The position numbers were made by a program, and so were the translations under genes. A stretch of DNA of 34,266 bases from an uncultured Planctomycetales bacterium (lineage in GTDB: Bacteria; Planctomycetota; Planctomycetia; Pirellulales; S012-138): NCBI GenBank assembly GCA_937982665.1, contig CALJLD010000130.1, positions 1 to 34,266 of the forward strand, read 5' to 3'. Below, piece after piece: positions 17,952 through 27,128 of this stretch (its first letter is position 1; each line of letters starts with the position of its first letter). The notes below the pieces were generated by a model that worked only from the letters and a program-made list of their open reading frames with translations, did no database searches and was not told the DNA's origin.

Positions 17952-18200
17952 TCACCAGGAGCGATTCTCGAGGAAGTCCGGGAGATACCCACCTTTGGCG
18001 TTTGTCATTGCCGGTTCACGCTGCGAACGGGGCGCAAACGAATGCGATATTGCTGATGCTAACGTTGTGACGGGAGACGCGCTACGGGTGGCAACAGCCG
18101 AGCCGGCTATTCGCGGGGTGGATTGATCCACAGGAACCACGGGCCGAATCGCAGATTGCCTCCTTGAACTGTCGCGGATATGACTACCGCGTTTCATCAT
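17952..18200 (-). CDS. Possible 82-residue protein downstream of the DUF3124 gene
   Basis: The frame starts at ATG 18200, overlapping the stop of the upstream gene by a few bases in an ATGA arrangement. This is the only argument for it. The product is Arg/Ser/Pro-rich, with no helix-rich or hydrophobic segment and no recognisable domain. It could equally be chance. The remaining 137 bases up to the arsR operator show nothing else. Confidence 0.25.
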   Translation of the reverse strand: MMKRGSHIRDSSRRQSAIRPVVPVDQSTPRIAGSAVATRSASPVTTLASAISHSFAPRSQREPAMTNAKGGYLPDFLENRSW

Positions 18201-18874
18201 GGTGCGTTGGAATTGTCGGTGGGTGATTCGCCACCATTCTCAACCTTGTTCGCATTCGCTTGTGGTTCAACTTGACTAATTACCGAACCGCGTCGGGCGA
18301 AGGAAATGCCTTGTTGTCCCTTTGTATCGATCATCACCGCCTCAATGATTGGCTCAGTGACGGGCTTACTCGCGTACCATTCGACAAGGAAATTTGCCCC
18401 GCTGCCACCGGTCGCGTCGTCGCGCTCAACGACGACTTCCGTGGTCCCGAGGGCGGGCAGGCGAACCGGCTGCTCAAGAAACGTCTTGATCTCATTGCCC
18501 TTCGTATCGAAATACCGCACTGACTTGACCACGAGACCATCGCTCAGACTCGTATTCCTCACGCTAAGGGTAATGGTTAGCAGATAAGGCTCACCATCCC
18601 CGTGATAAATATGCGAGTAGGCAGGGACATACACTAACTGGCCTTCCACGGGATTCGCCGTGACTTGGTGAAGATCGCTACGAGACGATTCGTCCACTTC
18701 CAACTCTTGCGGTGGACTGTGTTGCAGGGTCGCCTCGAAATCATCCAGGCGCCGATCTAAATAGACAGCATAAAGTAGCAGCGGCAGGAGAACCAACGCA
18801 GCGAACGCGACCATCACGAGTTTCAACCGCCGCATAAAGCGGTCAGCTTCGTCAGGGGTGATTCTCTTAGTCAT
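18197..18874 (-). CDS. DUF3124 membrane-anchored protein
   Basis: 225 residues. An N-terminal membrane helix (LVMVAFAALVLLPLLLYAVY, about residues 18-37) and a short charged linker precede a DUF3124 domain. The domain shows its usual phrases: VYVPAYSHIYHGDGEPY, LSVRNTSLSDG, LPALGTTEVVVERDD, GGSGANFLVEW and EAVMIDTKGQQGISF. The domain probably faces the periplasm and forms a beta-sandwich; its function is not known. The tail is low-complexity and rich in Asn, Glu and Ser. ATG 18874 has GGAG 6 bases upstream. It is not obviously tied to the ars operon downstream. Confidence 0.85.
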   Translation of the reverse strand: MTKRITPDEADRFMRRLKLVMVAFAALVLLPLLLYAVYLDRRLDDFEATLQHSPPQELEVDESSRSDLHQVTANPVEGQLVYVPAYSHIYHGDGEPYLLTITLSVRNTSLSDGLVVKSVRYFDTKGNEIKTFLEQPVRLPALGTTEVVVERDDATGGSGANFLVEWYASKPVTEPIIEAVMIDTKGQQGISFARRGSVISQVEPQANANKVENGGESPTDNSNAP

Positions 18875-19373
18875 CGGCAGCTCCGTAGTCCATTTGCGAA
18901 CGTCGTCAATTAATCCGGGAACTTGGGGCGACGCATTCTTGATTCAAGCTTGTTGTACGACAAGAAGCAAGTTGAGTCGATGCTGGCATAGAACTCTAGA
19001 ATCGCAATACCGTGGTCTTGAAATCCTACTTTGGCGAGCCTGGTGCAAAAGCTCAACCGCTGCGTCATTTGCTGTTCTTCGCGGGAATTGAGTCAGCGGA
19101 ATTGTCTTATGGGAAATGTGAACTGCAGGTTATTCGCGTCGCCGGTGAGGTCAGTGCACAAGACGTTGCAACTTGACCTATCGAATTAGCGAGCGGTGGT
19201 GGCCTGGACAGGTTGCCATTGCCATCTCAATCGTCGTTGAACGAATGAGATTGATCTGCCCCATCCAATACATCCATTCCGTAAGTGATAGACTCCGGGG
19301 TGTTGAACCTTGATTAGAGGAAGGTATGGCAGGAAAGCGAGTCGCGGCGACCCGAACGAGCATCATCCTTGCC
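18875..19373. other. Intergenic region, no gene recognised
   Basis: 499 bases between the antiporter stop and the DUF3124 start, with both genes on the minus strand. Frames here are short or are extensions of shadows. I see no RNA gene, strong hairpin or promoter that I could defend. Confidence 0.4.
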
Positions 19374-21029
19374 CTACTCAAGTCGCACGTCATCCAACTC
19401 ACGTTGAAACCACTTCTCCAATTCATCGCCGATCCGTTTGCCGACGAGTTCCTCATCACCAATCACTAAGTGAGCGCCTGCGCTGATGAAGTCATCAGTA
19501 TGGAGTTTGTAGCGAGAGCGGACAACAAGGAACGCGTGAGGGGCGCGCTGCTTGACGTACTCCAGAATGTTGAGTGCAGAAATATGATGCGGGACAGTGA
19601 TAACGACCGACTTCGCCTGACCAACATTCGCGTGTTCTAGAATGTCGGGTTGAGTTGCATCTCCAACTTCGCCGGAGAATCCTAACTGCTGAGCAGCACG
19701 CACACCTTCGCTATTGAGATCGATCACAACGACACGTCGACCACTGTCGACGAATGAGCGCGTGGCAATCTTCCCCGTTGGGCCAAATCCAATCACCAGG
19801 ATGTCCGGCGGTGAATCATGACTTAGTTGTTCGCCAGCTTGCGATTGCTGGCGCCCCCAACGTGAAGCAATCAGGTTGCCGAAACGGGGCGCCAATGGCA
19901 CGAGAAAGGCGCTCGCGACAAAAGAGGCGATCGTGACCGAAACGATCAACGCATAGAGCTCTTCCGTTACCACGCCACTGACGCGCCCGACACTCCCCAA
20001 GACAAACGCAAATTCGCCGATTTGCGCCAGGCATAGTCCTGTTGCAGCTGCCACGCGTGCGCTTTGCCCCAGCGATTGAAAGATGCCCCAGATTATGCAT
20101 GTTTTGCCAATGGTTAAGAGTGCCGTGACGCCGAGCACGAGATGCCAGTTGCTTAGGATCCAAACGGGGTCGGCGACCATCCCCGCAGCTCCGAAAAAGA
20201 GCGTCAGTAGCAGAACCCGAAGCGACGAAACATCTGCGCGTACCTGCGTAGCAAACGCGGAACTTCCCAGTAGCATGCCAGCAACAAATGCCCCTAATGC
20301 GTGTGAGATACCAGCTGCGTGTGCTGCCCAGGCCGAACCAAGCCCAGTGACGACGGCAAAAATCACGGTGAGTTCGCGATTGCGTAGCAGAGTAAGTGTT
20401 CCAAGTGCTCGAACGGCAATCCAATTCAACAGAATCAAGCCGACGACTAGCGCGGTAGCCATGAGCACCAACTTGCCGACTTGTAGAGCTAGCTCTCCTA
20501 TACCTCCTTCACCACCCAGGAGCGTAACGAACAAGGCTAGCGGCACGACTGCAATGTCTTGCGTCAATAATACGGCTACGCTGTTCTTGCCGTGCGGCAT
20601 TTCGACTTCAGCACGCTCCATCAGAGTACGCAAGACGACAGCGGTGCTGCTCAGTGAGACCATTGCACCGACCGCAAGAGACACTTTGACATTTAGGCCA
20701 AACAACAGGGCAAAAGCAGCCCCCAAAACGAGAGTTGCGAGGACCTGGACCACACCGCCGATAAGAGCCTTGAAGCCCAACTTACGCAATCGCTGAACAG
20801 AGAACTCAAGCCCGAGACTGAACAAGAGCAAGGCCACGCCCAACTCCGCAATCGCCTCAATCTCTTTTTCTGAACGAACAGCTTGTATGCTGCCAGGTCC
20901 GCCCAATATCATTCCCGCGACCAAGTAACCAACGAGCGGACTTTGCCCCAGTCGGGAGAAGATACCGCCGAGAAGTAATGCTCCCGCCAGCAGAATCACG
21001 ATGTCCCCAAGGATTGACCAAGTTGCCAT
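19374..21029 (-). CDS. Kef-type cation:proton antiporter (CPA2) with TrkA-N domain
   Basis: 551 residues from ATG 21029. About twelve membrane helices cover residues 1-400 and carry family phrases such as GYLVAGMILGGPG, LLLFSLGLEFS, LSSTAVVLRTL, LLTQDIAVVPLA and HALGAFVAGMLLG. A cytosolic TrkA-N/RCK Rossmann domain follows, with GFGPTGKIATRSF and the acidic DLNSEG end of beta-2 for NAD binding. It should exchange K+ or Na+ for protons across the inner membrane, gated by nucleotide or thiol ligands. The open frame continues 42 codons upstream, but that extension has no membrane-protein character. The ribosome site at the chosen start is weak. Confidence 0.88.
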   Translation of the reverse strand: MATWSILGDIVILLAGALLLGGIFSRLGQSPLVGYLVAGMILGGPGSIQAVRSEKEIEAIAELGVALLLFSLGLEFSVQRLRKLGFKALIGGVVQVLATLVLGAAFALLFGLNVKVSLAVGAMVSLSSTAVVLRTLMERAEVEMPHGKNSVAVLLTQDIAVVPLALFVTLLGGEGGIGELALQVGKLVLMATALVVGLILLNWIAVRALGTLTLLRNRELTVIFAVVTGLGSAWAAHAAGISHALGAFVAGMLLGSSAFATQVRADVSSLRVLLLTLFFGAAGMVADPVWILSNWHLVLGVTALLTIGKTCIIWGIFQSLGQSARVAAATGLCLAQIGEFAFVLGSVGRVSGVVTEELYALIVSVTIASFVASAFLVPLAPRFGNLIASRWGRQQSQAGEQLSHDSPPDILVIGFGPTGKIATRSFVDSGRRVVVIDLNSEGVRAAQQLGFSGEVGDATQPDILEHANVGQAKSVVITVPHHISALNILEYVKQRAPHAFLVVRSRYKLHTDDFISAGAHLVIGDEELVGKRIGDELEKWFQRELDDVRLE

Positions 21030-21688
21030 ATGCTTCGCTGTAAAGAAACCTGAGGATTCGGCTAGGGTTGTGCAACTAGATAGATAAATCCCTCGCCAAG
21101 CGACGTCAAAGTCTACGACGGAGCCGTCAATATTCCCAGACGAAGCTTGAAGCAACTCCCCGTTAATCGATTTGCTTGCTCTAAAGCGTCAATTGCAGGC
21201 TTGTGCACTTGTCGCCACAACCGGAAGGCAGGCACATCGACCGTCAACGAACATTCGTCCGTGAGGTTAATCTGCCGGATGGATATGTTACAAATTCGAA
21301 TGGCGAAGGGTGTCTCGTCGAGCCAGGAGACTGCGCGTACGTCTCATAGGTCGCCCCCACCTGTGCAAGATGCAGCCCTCAATGGACTGTACGTTCAAAG
21401 GGAACTGAAAGCGGTCGAGACCACTCAGCTGCTCGAGTGTCGACGCGATTGTAGCGTTAGATAACTCCCCGTTTCACGGCCGAATGAACCTCACAATCGA
21501 TTACTTGGGCGATCCAAACGAACTGGTTGGGACAGACTCGCTCTCAACAAGGTCAGCACGCTCAGCCGGAGCCAGCGATGCAGAAAATGCAAATTAGTGG
21601 GGGGATTAATGGGGGACCAGCAATATCTCATTGAGTCCTAATTGTAACTGCTTCGCTGTAACTACTTGTTCGATAACATATTACGGAA
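21030..21688. other. Intergenic region left of the tRNA fragment
   Basis: About 660 bases without a defensible gene. A G-rich pair, TGGGGGG and TGGGGGA, separated by ATTAA, lies at 21598-21616, 70 bases from the tRNA remnant. A 105-codon plus-strand frame (21147-21464) lacks any family feature and is not called. Confidence 0.4.
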
Positions 21689-21740
21689 TACGCCCGGCAG
21701 GATTCGAACCTGCAACCCTCGGTTCCGAAGACCGATGCTC
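21689..21740 (-). tRNA. 3' half of a tRNA-Arg(UCG) gene (remnant)
   Basis: Read on the minus strand, the sequence gives the anticodon stem TCGGT, loop CTTCGGA (anticodon UCG), stem ACCGA, a 5-base variable region, T arm GCAGG-TTCGAAT-CCTGC and acceptor strand CGGGCGT plus A. The 5' part is missing. Upstream of GAGCA, where the D arm and the 5' acceptor strand (ACGCCCG) should be, unrelated sequence begins at once. The fragment covers about 52 of 75 bases and cannot fold as a tRNA. Such 3' halves are typical attachment-site duplicates left by integrases. Orientation predicts that the integrated DNA would extend towards higher coordinates. Confidence 0.8.
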
Positions 21741-21757
21741 AGTTTCGAGTGCAGTCA

Positions 21758-21805
21758 TTCCCGGATGGCCACGATACAGGACCCTGTATCGTGGGAATCC
21801 GGGAA
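21758..21805. repeat. Long near-perfect hairpin next to the tRNA fragment
   Basis: The outer 9-base stem TTCCCGGAT / ATCCGGGAA (21758-21766 and 21797-21805) and inner 11-base stem CACGATACAGG / CCTGTATCGTG (21770-21780 and 21783-21793) are separated by a symmetric 3-base internal loop, with 2 bases at the tip. No T-run follows on either strand, so it is unlikely to be a simple terminator. It begins 17 bases beyond the point where the tRNA is cut off. Confidence 0.75.
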
Positions 21806-22023
21806 AACTTGCATAGCATTGTCTCCGCATTTTCTTGGCTGTTTCGCAAACGTCGCTCGCAAGCTAGGTCCCGAGAAGTCGCTTGCTGACAAGGACACGC
21901 CCACCTGTGCAACTTCAACAGGGCCCGCTGCAATTTGAACCGGCGAACTCGGCGGGTTCGTTTGGTGGGCTGCGATATCGGCAATTGCTGCCTATCGGTC
22001 CCTTGAATCGCAAATCTCTGAGA

Positions 22024-25000
22024 TTACTGGACCAGGTCTTTCGCGACCGGCGGCAAGACCGGGAGCACATCCCGGCCGGTGGCAGCGAATTCGCTTTCCA
22101 GCTTTGTGTATGCCTCTTGAAATCTGTTTCTAGCCTCAAGATCTTCAGGACGAGATTTTGCTACACACGCGCGGTGGAAGACCTCGCCGTACCAATCTTG
22201 ATCTAATGCTGCTGCTTCTGCCTGTTCGAGATGCCAACGGATCCGTGGTCTTGATTTGGCCTGACGGAATGCGCTTTCCCATGGCTGACGCTTGAAGCTG
22301 ATGTCCACCAGGATCAACTCGTCTTGAGTGTGGGTTACCCAATAGTCTCCACTAGCCGAATATGAGGGGGCCAATGCCTCGGATATCCAAGCAGCATTAG
22401 GCACCATCTTGGCTGCCTTAACATCCCACACGATTCTCTCCGACTCCGATACGTTATCCCAATGGATTTCCTTTGGTTCCGATGCGGAGTAAAGGTGTGT
22501 TCCATCTACGCTAAAACGAACACTCGTCGGCGGCTGGGTGTGGCCTAACAAAGTGAGCAACTCTCTGCCCGTCACTGTGTCCCAGATTTTTATTGAGTGG
22601 TCCATGCATCCGGTTGCAACGTATCGTGCATCGGGGCTGAGGCTTTCGCAAATTATGAAGTTTGAATGACCTTTTAGCCTGCGTGTTTCGGTCTCGGCAG
22701 ACGTATTCCAGATGCTAACCGAAGAATCGGAATTGTCATAAGCGAGAAGGGATCCATCGGGACTAACGCATACAGACCCAGCAATACCGGGAATTGTTCT
22801 AACGACCGCACCGCTTTCTGTGTCCCAAATTCTGAGCCCGTCTCCCCCAGCGGTCACAAGTCGCACTCCGCTGGGACTAATAGCGATTGCATCAACCGGG
22901 GAGGTGCTAGCACTCAATACTTGCAACTGACTTCCCGTCCTCCCATCCCAAATACGCGTTGACGTATCGTTGCTCGCAGAAGCGATACGAGCCCCCTGGT
23001 GATAATACTGCAGCTGATTCACGAAGTTGTTATGCCCCTGAAGTTCCTGGATCTGTTCACCATTGGATGCATTCCAGACCTTAATAACGCCAAGCTGGTT
23101 GCCTGCCGCGCAGTGCTTACCATCAGGACTGAAGCACACGCTCAAAAGCTCGCCGATTTCTGCTTCGATCGTCAACAACTCTTCGCCTGTTCCGGCATCC
23201 CAGATCTTGACAGTTTCATCGGAACTGGCTGAAACAATACGACGTCCATCAGAGCTAAGTGCGCTCCTCACCCGCCCGGAATGACCCGCAAGCGTGCGGA
23301 TTTCTTCCCCACTTGCCGCATCCCAAATTCTCACGGTTCCATCGTTGGCCGAGGAGACAAGTGTGCTTCCGTCTGGACTAATACTGACATTGTTGACCCA
23401 ACCGAGGTGACCTAAGAGCGCGTGCAACTCCTTGCCGGTAGCAGTGTCCCAGATCCTGATTGAACTGTCCCGGCTTGCTGTGGCGATACGGCGACTGTCG
23501 GGACTGAAACTCATCCTAATGACTGCGTCCGTGTGGCCGCGGAGTCTTAGCGATTCGCCATCTGTCGTCAAATCCCAGATCTTGGCTGACTTGTCCCAAG
23601 AACCTGAAGCAAGTCGGCTTCCGTCTGGACTAATGGCAATCTCTTCGACGGCACTTGTATGGCCCTTGAGCACGCGTGTTTCATTCCCTGTTACAACATC
23701 CCACAGCCGAATAGACGCATCAGCGCTTGCGGAGGCGATGAGCCGCCCGTCGGGAATGAACTCAACCGAGAAGACTGCACTGCGGTGGCCGCCTAATGTG
23801 CGGATATTCTCGCCAGTCGATGTATCCCAAATACGCAGTAGCCTGTCATCGCCACCAGACACAATTCGACTTGCATCAGGGCTGAAACGCACGCTCAGCA
23901 CGCGATTGTTGTGGCGATTGAGCAATTTGACTTCAGCGCCGTCGGCTGCGTCCCAAATCCGTATAGACGAGTCCGCACTTGCAGAAGCGATGAGTGCGCC
24001 GTCGGAACTAAAGCAAACGCTGGTGATAGCGCCGCTATGCCCTTCAAGCGATTGGAGTTCCTCACCGGTGTTGGCATTCCATACGCAGACCAGGCCTTCG
24101 GAGGTACCCGAAACAATCTTGAGACCGTCAGGGCTGAAGTTGATGTCGTCGTATCGACCGCCGTTGCAATCGATGCGGAGTAACTCTTGTGCGTTTTCTG
24201 CGTTCCAAATTTTGATGGTCCCATCGCTGCTCTTGGAAGCAATCGTTGCGCCATCTGGAGAGAAGCGCACGCACGTGATCTCATCCTGGTGACCAATCCA
24301 CGTCCGCACCCGGTCGCCTGTTGCCGTATCCCAAGTCTTGATCGTAGCTCCTTTCCGGCTGGCTGTAACAATGCGGTCTCCGCGCGGGCTGTAGTCTATG
24401 GAATTAATAGGGCTGAGATGTCCATTGCAAGTCAGATCACTTCCTTCAAACTCCCGTTGGGCCAATCGCCATTCAATCTCGCGATGCCGAGCGGGGATCG
24501 CAGACAAAGATTGGCGCGCGTCAGCGACGTTGCCTGAAATCCAATGGGCAACGGCCAAATGATTGTTTGCCTTTGCGAGGTTCACTTCCAATTCAGCTTT
24601 GGCAGCGTCGGCGACCGCTCTTAAGCCATCTGCCCGATCTCGTTGCTGCTCAACATTGGCTTTTTCCGCGACAATTTGTTGCGTTTTCGTTTCTGAGTCC
24701 CTTCGGGCGTTGTCTGCCTCGTACGCAAACCAACTGGACACCGCAACCGCTGTGATAAGCAGCGTCAGAACCAACGCCGTTGCGGCAACGAATCCTCGGT
24801 GCTTGCGCGCGAACTTCCGGATTCGGTAGCTCAGTGAAGGCGGGCGCGCCGCAACGGGCTCGTCATTCAAATACCGTTGCACGTCGTCTGCGAAACCTGC
24901 GGCAGTTGGATAGCGGCGAGTACGGTCCTTGTCGAGCGCCTTCATCACGACCCAATCCAACTCACCGCGCAGGATCTGCTGCAACTTGGACGGAGCAATC

Positions 25001-26019
25001 CTCCGTTGGGCGGAGATGCCAGTGATGGCGTCGCCCGAATCGCTTAAGCGTGCACTCGGACGTGGAGGTTCTGTTTCTTTGATCGAGGCGAGAACATTCA
25101 GCAAGGCGTTCTGTGCCAACATCTCCTTTTCGAGCGGGGTGCTTCCAGTCAGCAATTCATACAGCATGACGCCCAACGAATAGATGTCAGTCCGCGTATC
25201 GACCGCGAGCGCGTTCATTTCCGCCTGCTCGGGGCTCATGTATTGCAGCGTACCAACAACCTGGCCAAACTCAGTGAACATCGTCTTATCGGTCAAGTGA
25301 ATCTGTCGTTGCAGGGCTTTCGCAAGTCCAAAATCAATGACCTTGGGAACCGGGATGCCATCGTACAACGTGACCAACACGTTGGAGGGCTTCAGGTCCC
25401 GATGGATAATGCCTTTCTGATGAGCGTGCTGAACAGCCTGGCAGACGGGAACGAAGAGTTGCAACCGTTCCTTAAGCGTGAGCTTGTTTTGATCGCAATA
25501 ATCCGTGAAGGGAATCCCTTGCACAAGCTCCATGGCAAAGTAGGGTCGGCCATCATCCGTCACACCGCAATCAAGCACTTTGGCGATGTTTTGATGGTCC
25601 ATCATGGCCAACGCTTGTCGCTCCGCCTCGAAACGAGCGACAATCTGCTTCGAGTCCACGCCTGTCTTGATGACTTTTAGAGCCACACGGCGTCGCACAG
25701 GCTCAAACTGGTCGGCCATCCAGACCGTTCCCATGCCACCTTCGCCGATTTTTTGGAGGAGCTTGAACGGCCCAATCTGTCGCGGAGAATCCTCCAAGTC
25801 CGGCATCGGCATCCGTGCGTGAACGGTACCTCCATGCTGAGCACGATCGACAAGCCTCGCAACGAAAGTGTCTTCTGCAATTTCGCACTCACCGAGTAAC
25901 GCCAAGCAATCGCCACACAACGACAAGTGACTTTCAATTTCTGCTGAAGCTTGTTCATCCAGTTTGCCTTTCGCGAAAGCCTGCAGTTGCTCGAACGTGG
26001 GGTGGCGAATATCAGGCAT
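22024..26019 (-). CDS. Transmembrane Ser/Thr protein kinase with N-terminal zinc-binding-type motif and WD40 propellers
   Basis: 1331 residues. The N-terminus carries His31-x3-Cys35-x2-Cys38, like the zinc site of ZAS anti-sigma factors. A Hanks-type kinase follows: P-loop GEGGMGTV (92-99), Lys115, HRDLKPSN with Asp208, DFG at 229-231, and the APE-like SPEQ. A membrane helix lies at about 409-431 and a coiled coil at about 433-485. About sixteen WD40 repeats of the FSPDG...IRIWD type span residues 530-1195, enough for two seven- or eight-bladed propellers. The kinase would be cytoplasmic with the propellers outside, acting as sensor or scaffold. An ECF sigma gene lies 1.7 kb upstream on the same strand. 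In planctomycetes such kinases are often encoded near ECF factors, so sigma control by phosphorylation is a reasonable inference. Confidence 0.93.
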   Translation of the reverse strand: MPDIRHPTFEQLQAFAKGKLDEQASAEIESHLSLCGDCLALLGECEIAEDTFVARLVDRAQHGGTVHARMPMPDLEDSPRQIGPFKLLQKIGEGGMGTVWMADQFEPVRRRVALKVIKTGVDSKQIVARFEAERQALAMMDHQNIAKVLDCGVTDDGRPYFAMELVQGIPFTDYCDQNKLTLKERLQLFVPVCQAVQHAHQKGIIHRDLKPSNVLVTLYDGIPVPKVIDFGLAKALQRQIHLTDKTMFTEFGQVVGTLQYMSPEQAEMNALAVDTRTDIYSLGVMLYELLTGSTPLEKEMLAQNALLNVLASIKETEPPRPSARLSDSGDAITGISAQRRIAPSKLQQILRGELDWVVMKALDKDRTRRYPTAAGFADDVQRYLNDEPVAARPPSLSYRIRKFARKHRGFVAATALVLTLLITAVAVSSWFAYEADNARRDSETKTQQIVAEKANVEQQRDRADGLRAVADAAKAELEVNLAKANNHLAVAHWISGNVADARQSLSAIPARHREIEWRLAQREFEGSDLTCNGHLSPINSIDYSPRGDRIVTASRKGATIKTWDTATGDRVRTWIGHQDEITCVRFSPDGATIASKSSDGTIKIWNAENAQELLRIDCNGGRYDDINFSPDGLKIVSGTSEGLVCVWNANTGEELQSLEGHSGAITSVCFSSDGALIASASADSSIRIWDAADGAEVKLLNRHNNRVLSVRFSPDASRIVSGGDDRLLRIWDTSTGENIRTLGGHRSAVFSVEFIPDGRLIASASADASIRLWDVVTGNETRVLKGHTSAVEEIAISPDGSRLASGSWDKSAKIWDLTTDGESLRLRGHTDAVIRMSFSPDSRRIATASRDSSIRIWDTATGKELHALLGHLGWVNNVSISPDGSTLVSSANDGTVRIWDAASGEEIRTLAGHSGRVRSALSSDGRRIVSASSDETVKIWDAGTGEELLTIEAEIGELLSVCFSPDGKHCAAGNQLGVIKVWNASNGEQIQELQGHNNFVNQLQYYHQGARIASASNDTSTRIWDGRTGSQLQVLSASTSPVDAIAISPSGVRLVTAGGDGLRIWDTESGAVVRTIPGIAGSVCVSPDGSLLAYDNSDSSVSIWNTSAETETRRLKGHSNFIICESLSPDARYVATGCMDHSIKIWDTVTGRELLTLLGHTQPPTSVRFSVDGTHLYSASEPKEIHWDNVSESERIVWDVKAAKMVPNAAWISEALAPSYSASGDYWVTHTQDELILVDISFKRQPWESAFRQAKSRPRIRWHLEQAEAAALDQDWYGEVFHRACVAKSRPEDLEARNRFQEAYTKLESEFAATGRDVLPVLPPVAKDLVQ
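22425..24435 (-). repeat. WD40 repeat-coding tandem array
   Basis: About sixteen imperfect tandem units of roughly 120-126 bases encode the WD40 blades. In most, a GH dipeptide is followed by SPDG and then (I/V)(R/K)IWD. The tenth unit (near 23260) is shorter by about two residues. Units 11, 13 and 14 lack the GH dipeptide and are the most diverged. The array creates long spurious open frames on the opposite strand. Confidence 0.8.
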
Positions 26020-26318
26020 TGCATAACTTGACGGACGGGGCTGAAGACTGGTTTGCGACCAGCGCCAAATCTACATGCGCCTGCATCCAGCCACCAAGCA
26101 TTTTCCGTACGAGCCCGGCAAAAATGCTATGCATTTATGCTCCACGGGCATTGCTTCGCGCAAGAGTTGCCAGCCGTTTGGCAGCCACTCGCAGGATGCA
26201 GTGAGCCGCACCAGGCTCGCTTTGATTGACGTAACGCTCTGCTTGAGCGATGGCTCGATAGGTCGCAATGCGCAGTACGAAATTCGGCAACGTAGCTCTC
26301 GCCATCATCCCACGAAAC

Positions 26319-26660
26319 TTATGAAAAATACTGCTGCCCGGCTGCAGTGAGCCTTGCGCGCCGATTATCAGCACGCCGATTAGTCGCATGACTATCGACT
26401 CGATCTCCTTCCTTGCGTCCGGCAGTGAGGCGTGTCTGTGAAGCTGCATTGTGGACATTGGTCTTGTTCCTGCTCCTACAGCTCGCGTCGGATGTTGAAT
26501 TCGAGCTTGAATTAGTCCTGTGCGGCGAGTTTGACTGCCGCAACCGTCGACGAAGCGGGGGCGGCGGCGCAACAAAGGCCACCTGAACTGCAACCACAGC
26601 CACAACGGTAAATGTTAGGATGCAAGCCGCTATCAGAACGAGAAGGACGATGGCAAACAT
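26319..26660 (-). CDS. Possible small membrane protein, unknown
   Basis: From ATG 26660, with AAAGGTG about 6 bases upstream, the frame opens into one long hydrophobic helix (MFAIVLLVLIAACILTFTVV and onward). It continues with a PPPP turn and an Arg/Ser/Asn-rich tail of about 75 residues. The helix and ribosome site support expression, but the tail looks like readthrough into non-coding frame, so the true end may be earlier or shifted. No family is recognised. It lies upstream of the WD40 kinase on the same strand. Confidence 0.35.
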   Translation of the reverse strand: MFAIVLLVLIAACILTFTVVAVVAVQVAFVAPPPPLRRRLRQSNSPHRTNSSSNSTSDASCRSRNKTNVHNAASQTRLTAGRKEGDRVDSHATNRRADNRRARLTAAGQQYFS

Positions 26661-26704
26661 GTCGGCACCTTTGTTGGAGATCCAGGTCGTTCGTGCGCGA
26701 AGGT

Positions 26705-26803
26705 TCAGTCGGATTGATGCAAGTAGTACGCTGCGTACATGCACAGAATGACCGGCAGAAAGACCGCCAAGATCACGAGTGATCCCAGGGCTTGAGGAAC
26801 CAT
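26705..26803 (-). CDS. Possible 32-residue single-helix membrane peptide
   Basis: ATG 26803 opens MVPQALGSLVILAVFLPVIL, followed by a short polar end YYLHQSD and a stop. A GGA lies 5 bases before the start. The next small membrane frame starts 44 bases downstream in the same direction, so they could form a pair. The longer in-frame extension (to 26992) is not membrane-like. Evidence is the hydrophobic helix and spacing only. Confidence 0.3.
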   Translation of the reverse strand: MVPQALGSLVILAVFLPVILCMYAAYYLHQSD

Positions 26804-27128
26804 TGCGATCCAACAATGCCATCTCGATTTCCGTGAATCCGCGAACGCTATTTCGCCAACGGTAGTCGAGTGCATATCCTTTTCTGCGTTTTTGGGACGT
26901 ACCGAAAGGTGAAATGGATGCGCAAGCATGGCTCTCTCCCTTTGAAAGCGAAGATTGTGGCGAGTACACATTCGGCGTCGCTCGCCCGTCAATGTGGCTT
27001 GTGCAAATTGATACGTCGCAACATCAGCCGATATTTCAGAATCGCCGCGTGAAAGATCTGACGTTAGAGCAACGTTGCAGAGTTGACGCCGAGTGTTCCG
27101 GCAATAACTCTAACGAAAGAGGCCTGCG
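26804..27128. other. Leader region of the heme-protein gene, nothing else recognised
   Basis: These 325 bases separate the small membrane frames from the plus-strand heme-protein gene. TCAGAATCGCCGC at 27036-27048 resembles the first half of the shared promoter block seen at 28339 and 33286, but its second half is absent. GAAAGAGG at 27115-27122 is the ribosome site of the next gene. Confidence 0.35.

Noticed and set aside
20083..20796. 237-codon plus-strand frame rich in Thr, Ala and Pro
   Set aside because: It is antisense to the antiporter membrane domain and has no recognisable feature.
21631..21938. Frames with phrases such as GFEPATLGSEDRC and RIRTCNPRFRR
   Set aside because: These are well-known false proteins that come from translating a tRNA-Arg gene in reverse.
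23432..24292. 286-codon plus-strand frame with repetitive Ser/Leu/Pro
   Set aside because: It is the opposite strand of the WD40 repeats; its periodicity only mirrors that array.
22425..24435. CRISPR-like periodic repeats
   Set aside because: The period of about 123 bases and the protein pattern show WD40-coding repeats, not short repeats with spacers.
27036..27075. Third copy of the ECF/protease upstream block
   Set aside because: Only AATCGCCGC matches; the second half and the spacing are missing.
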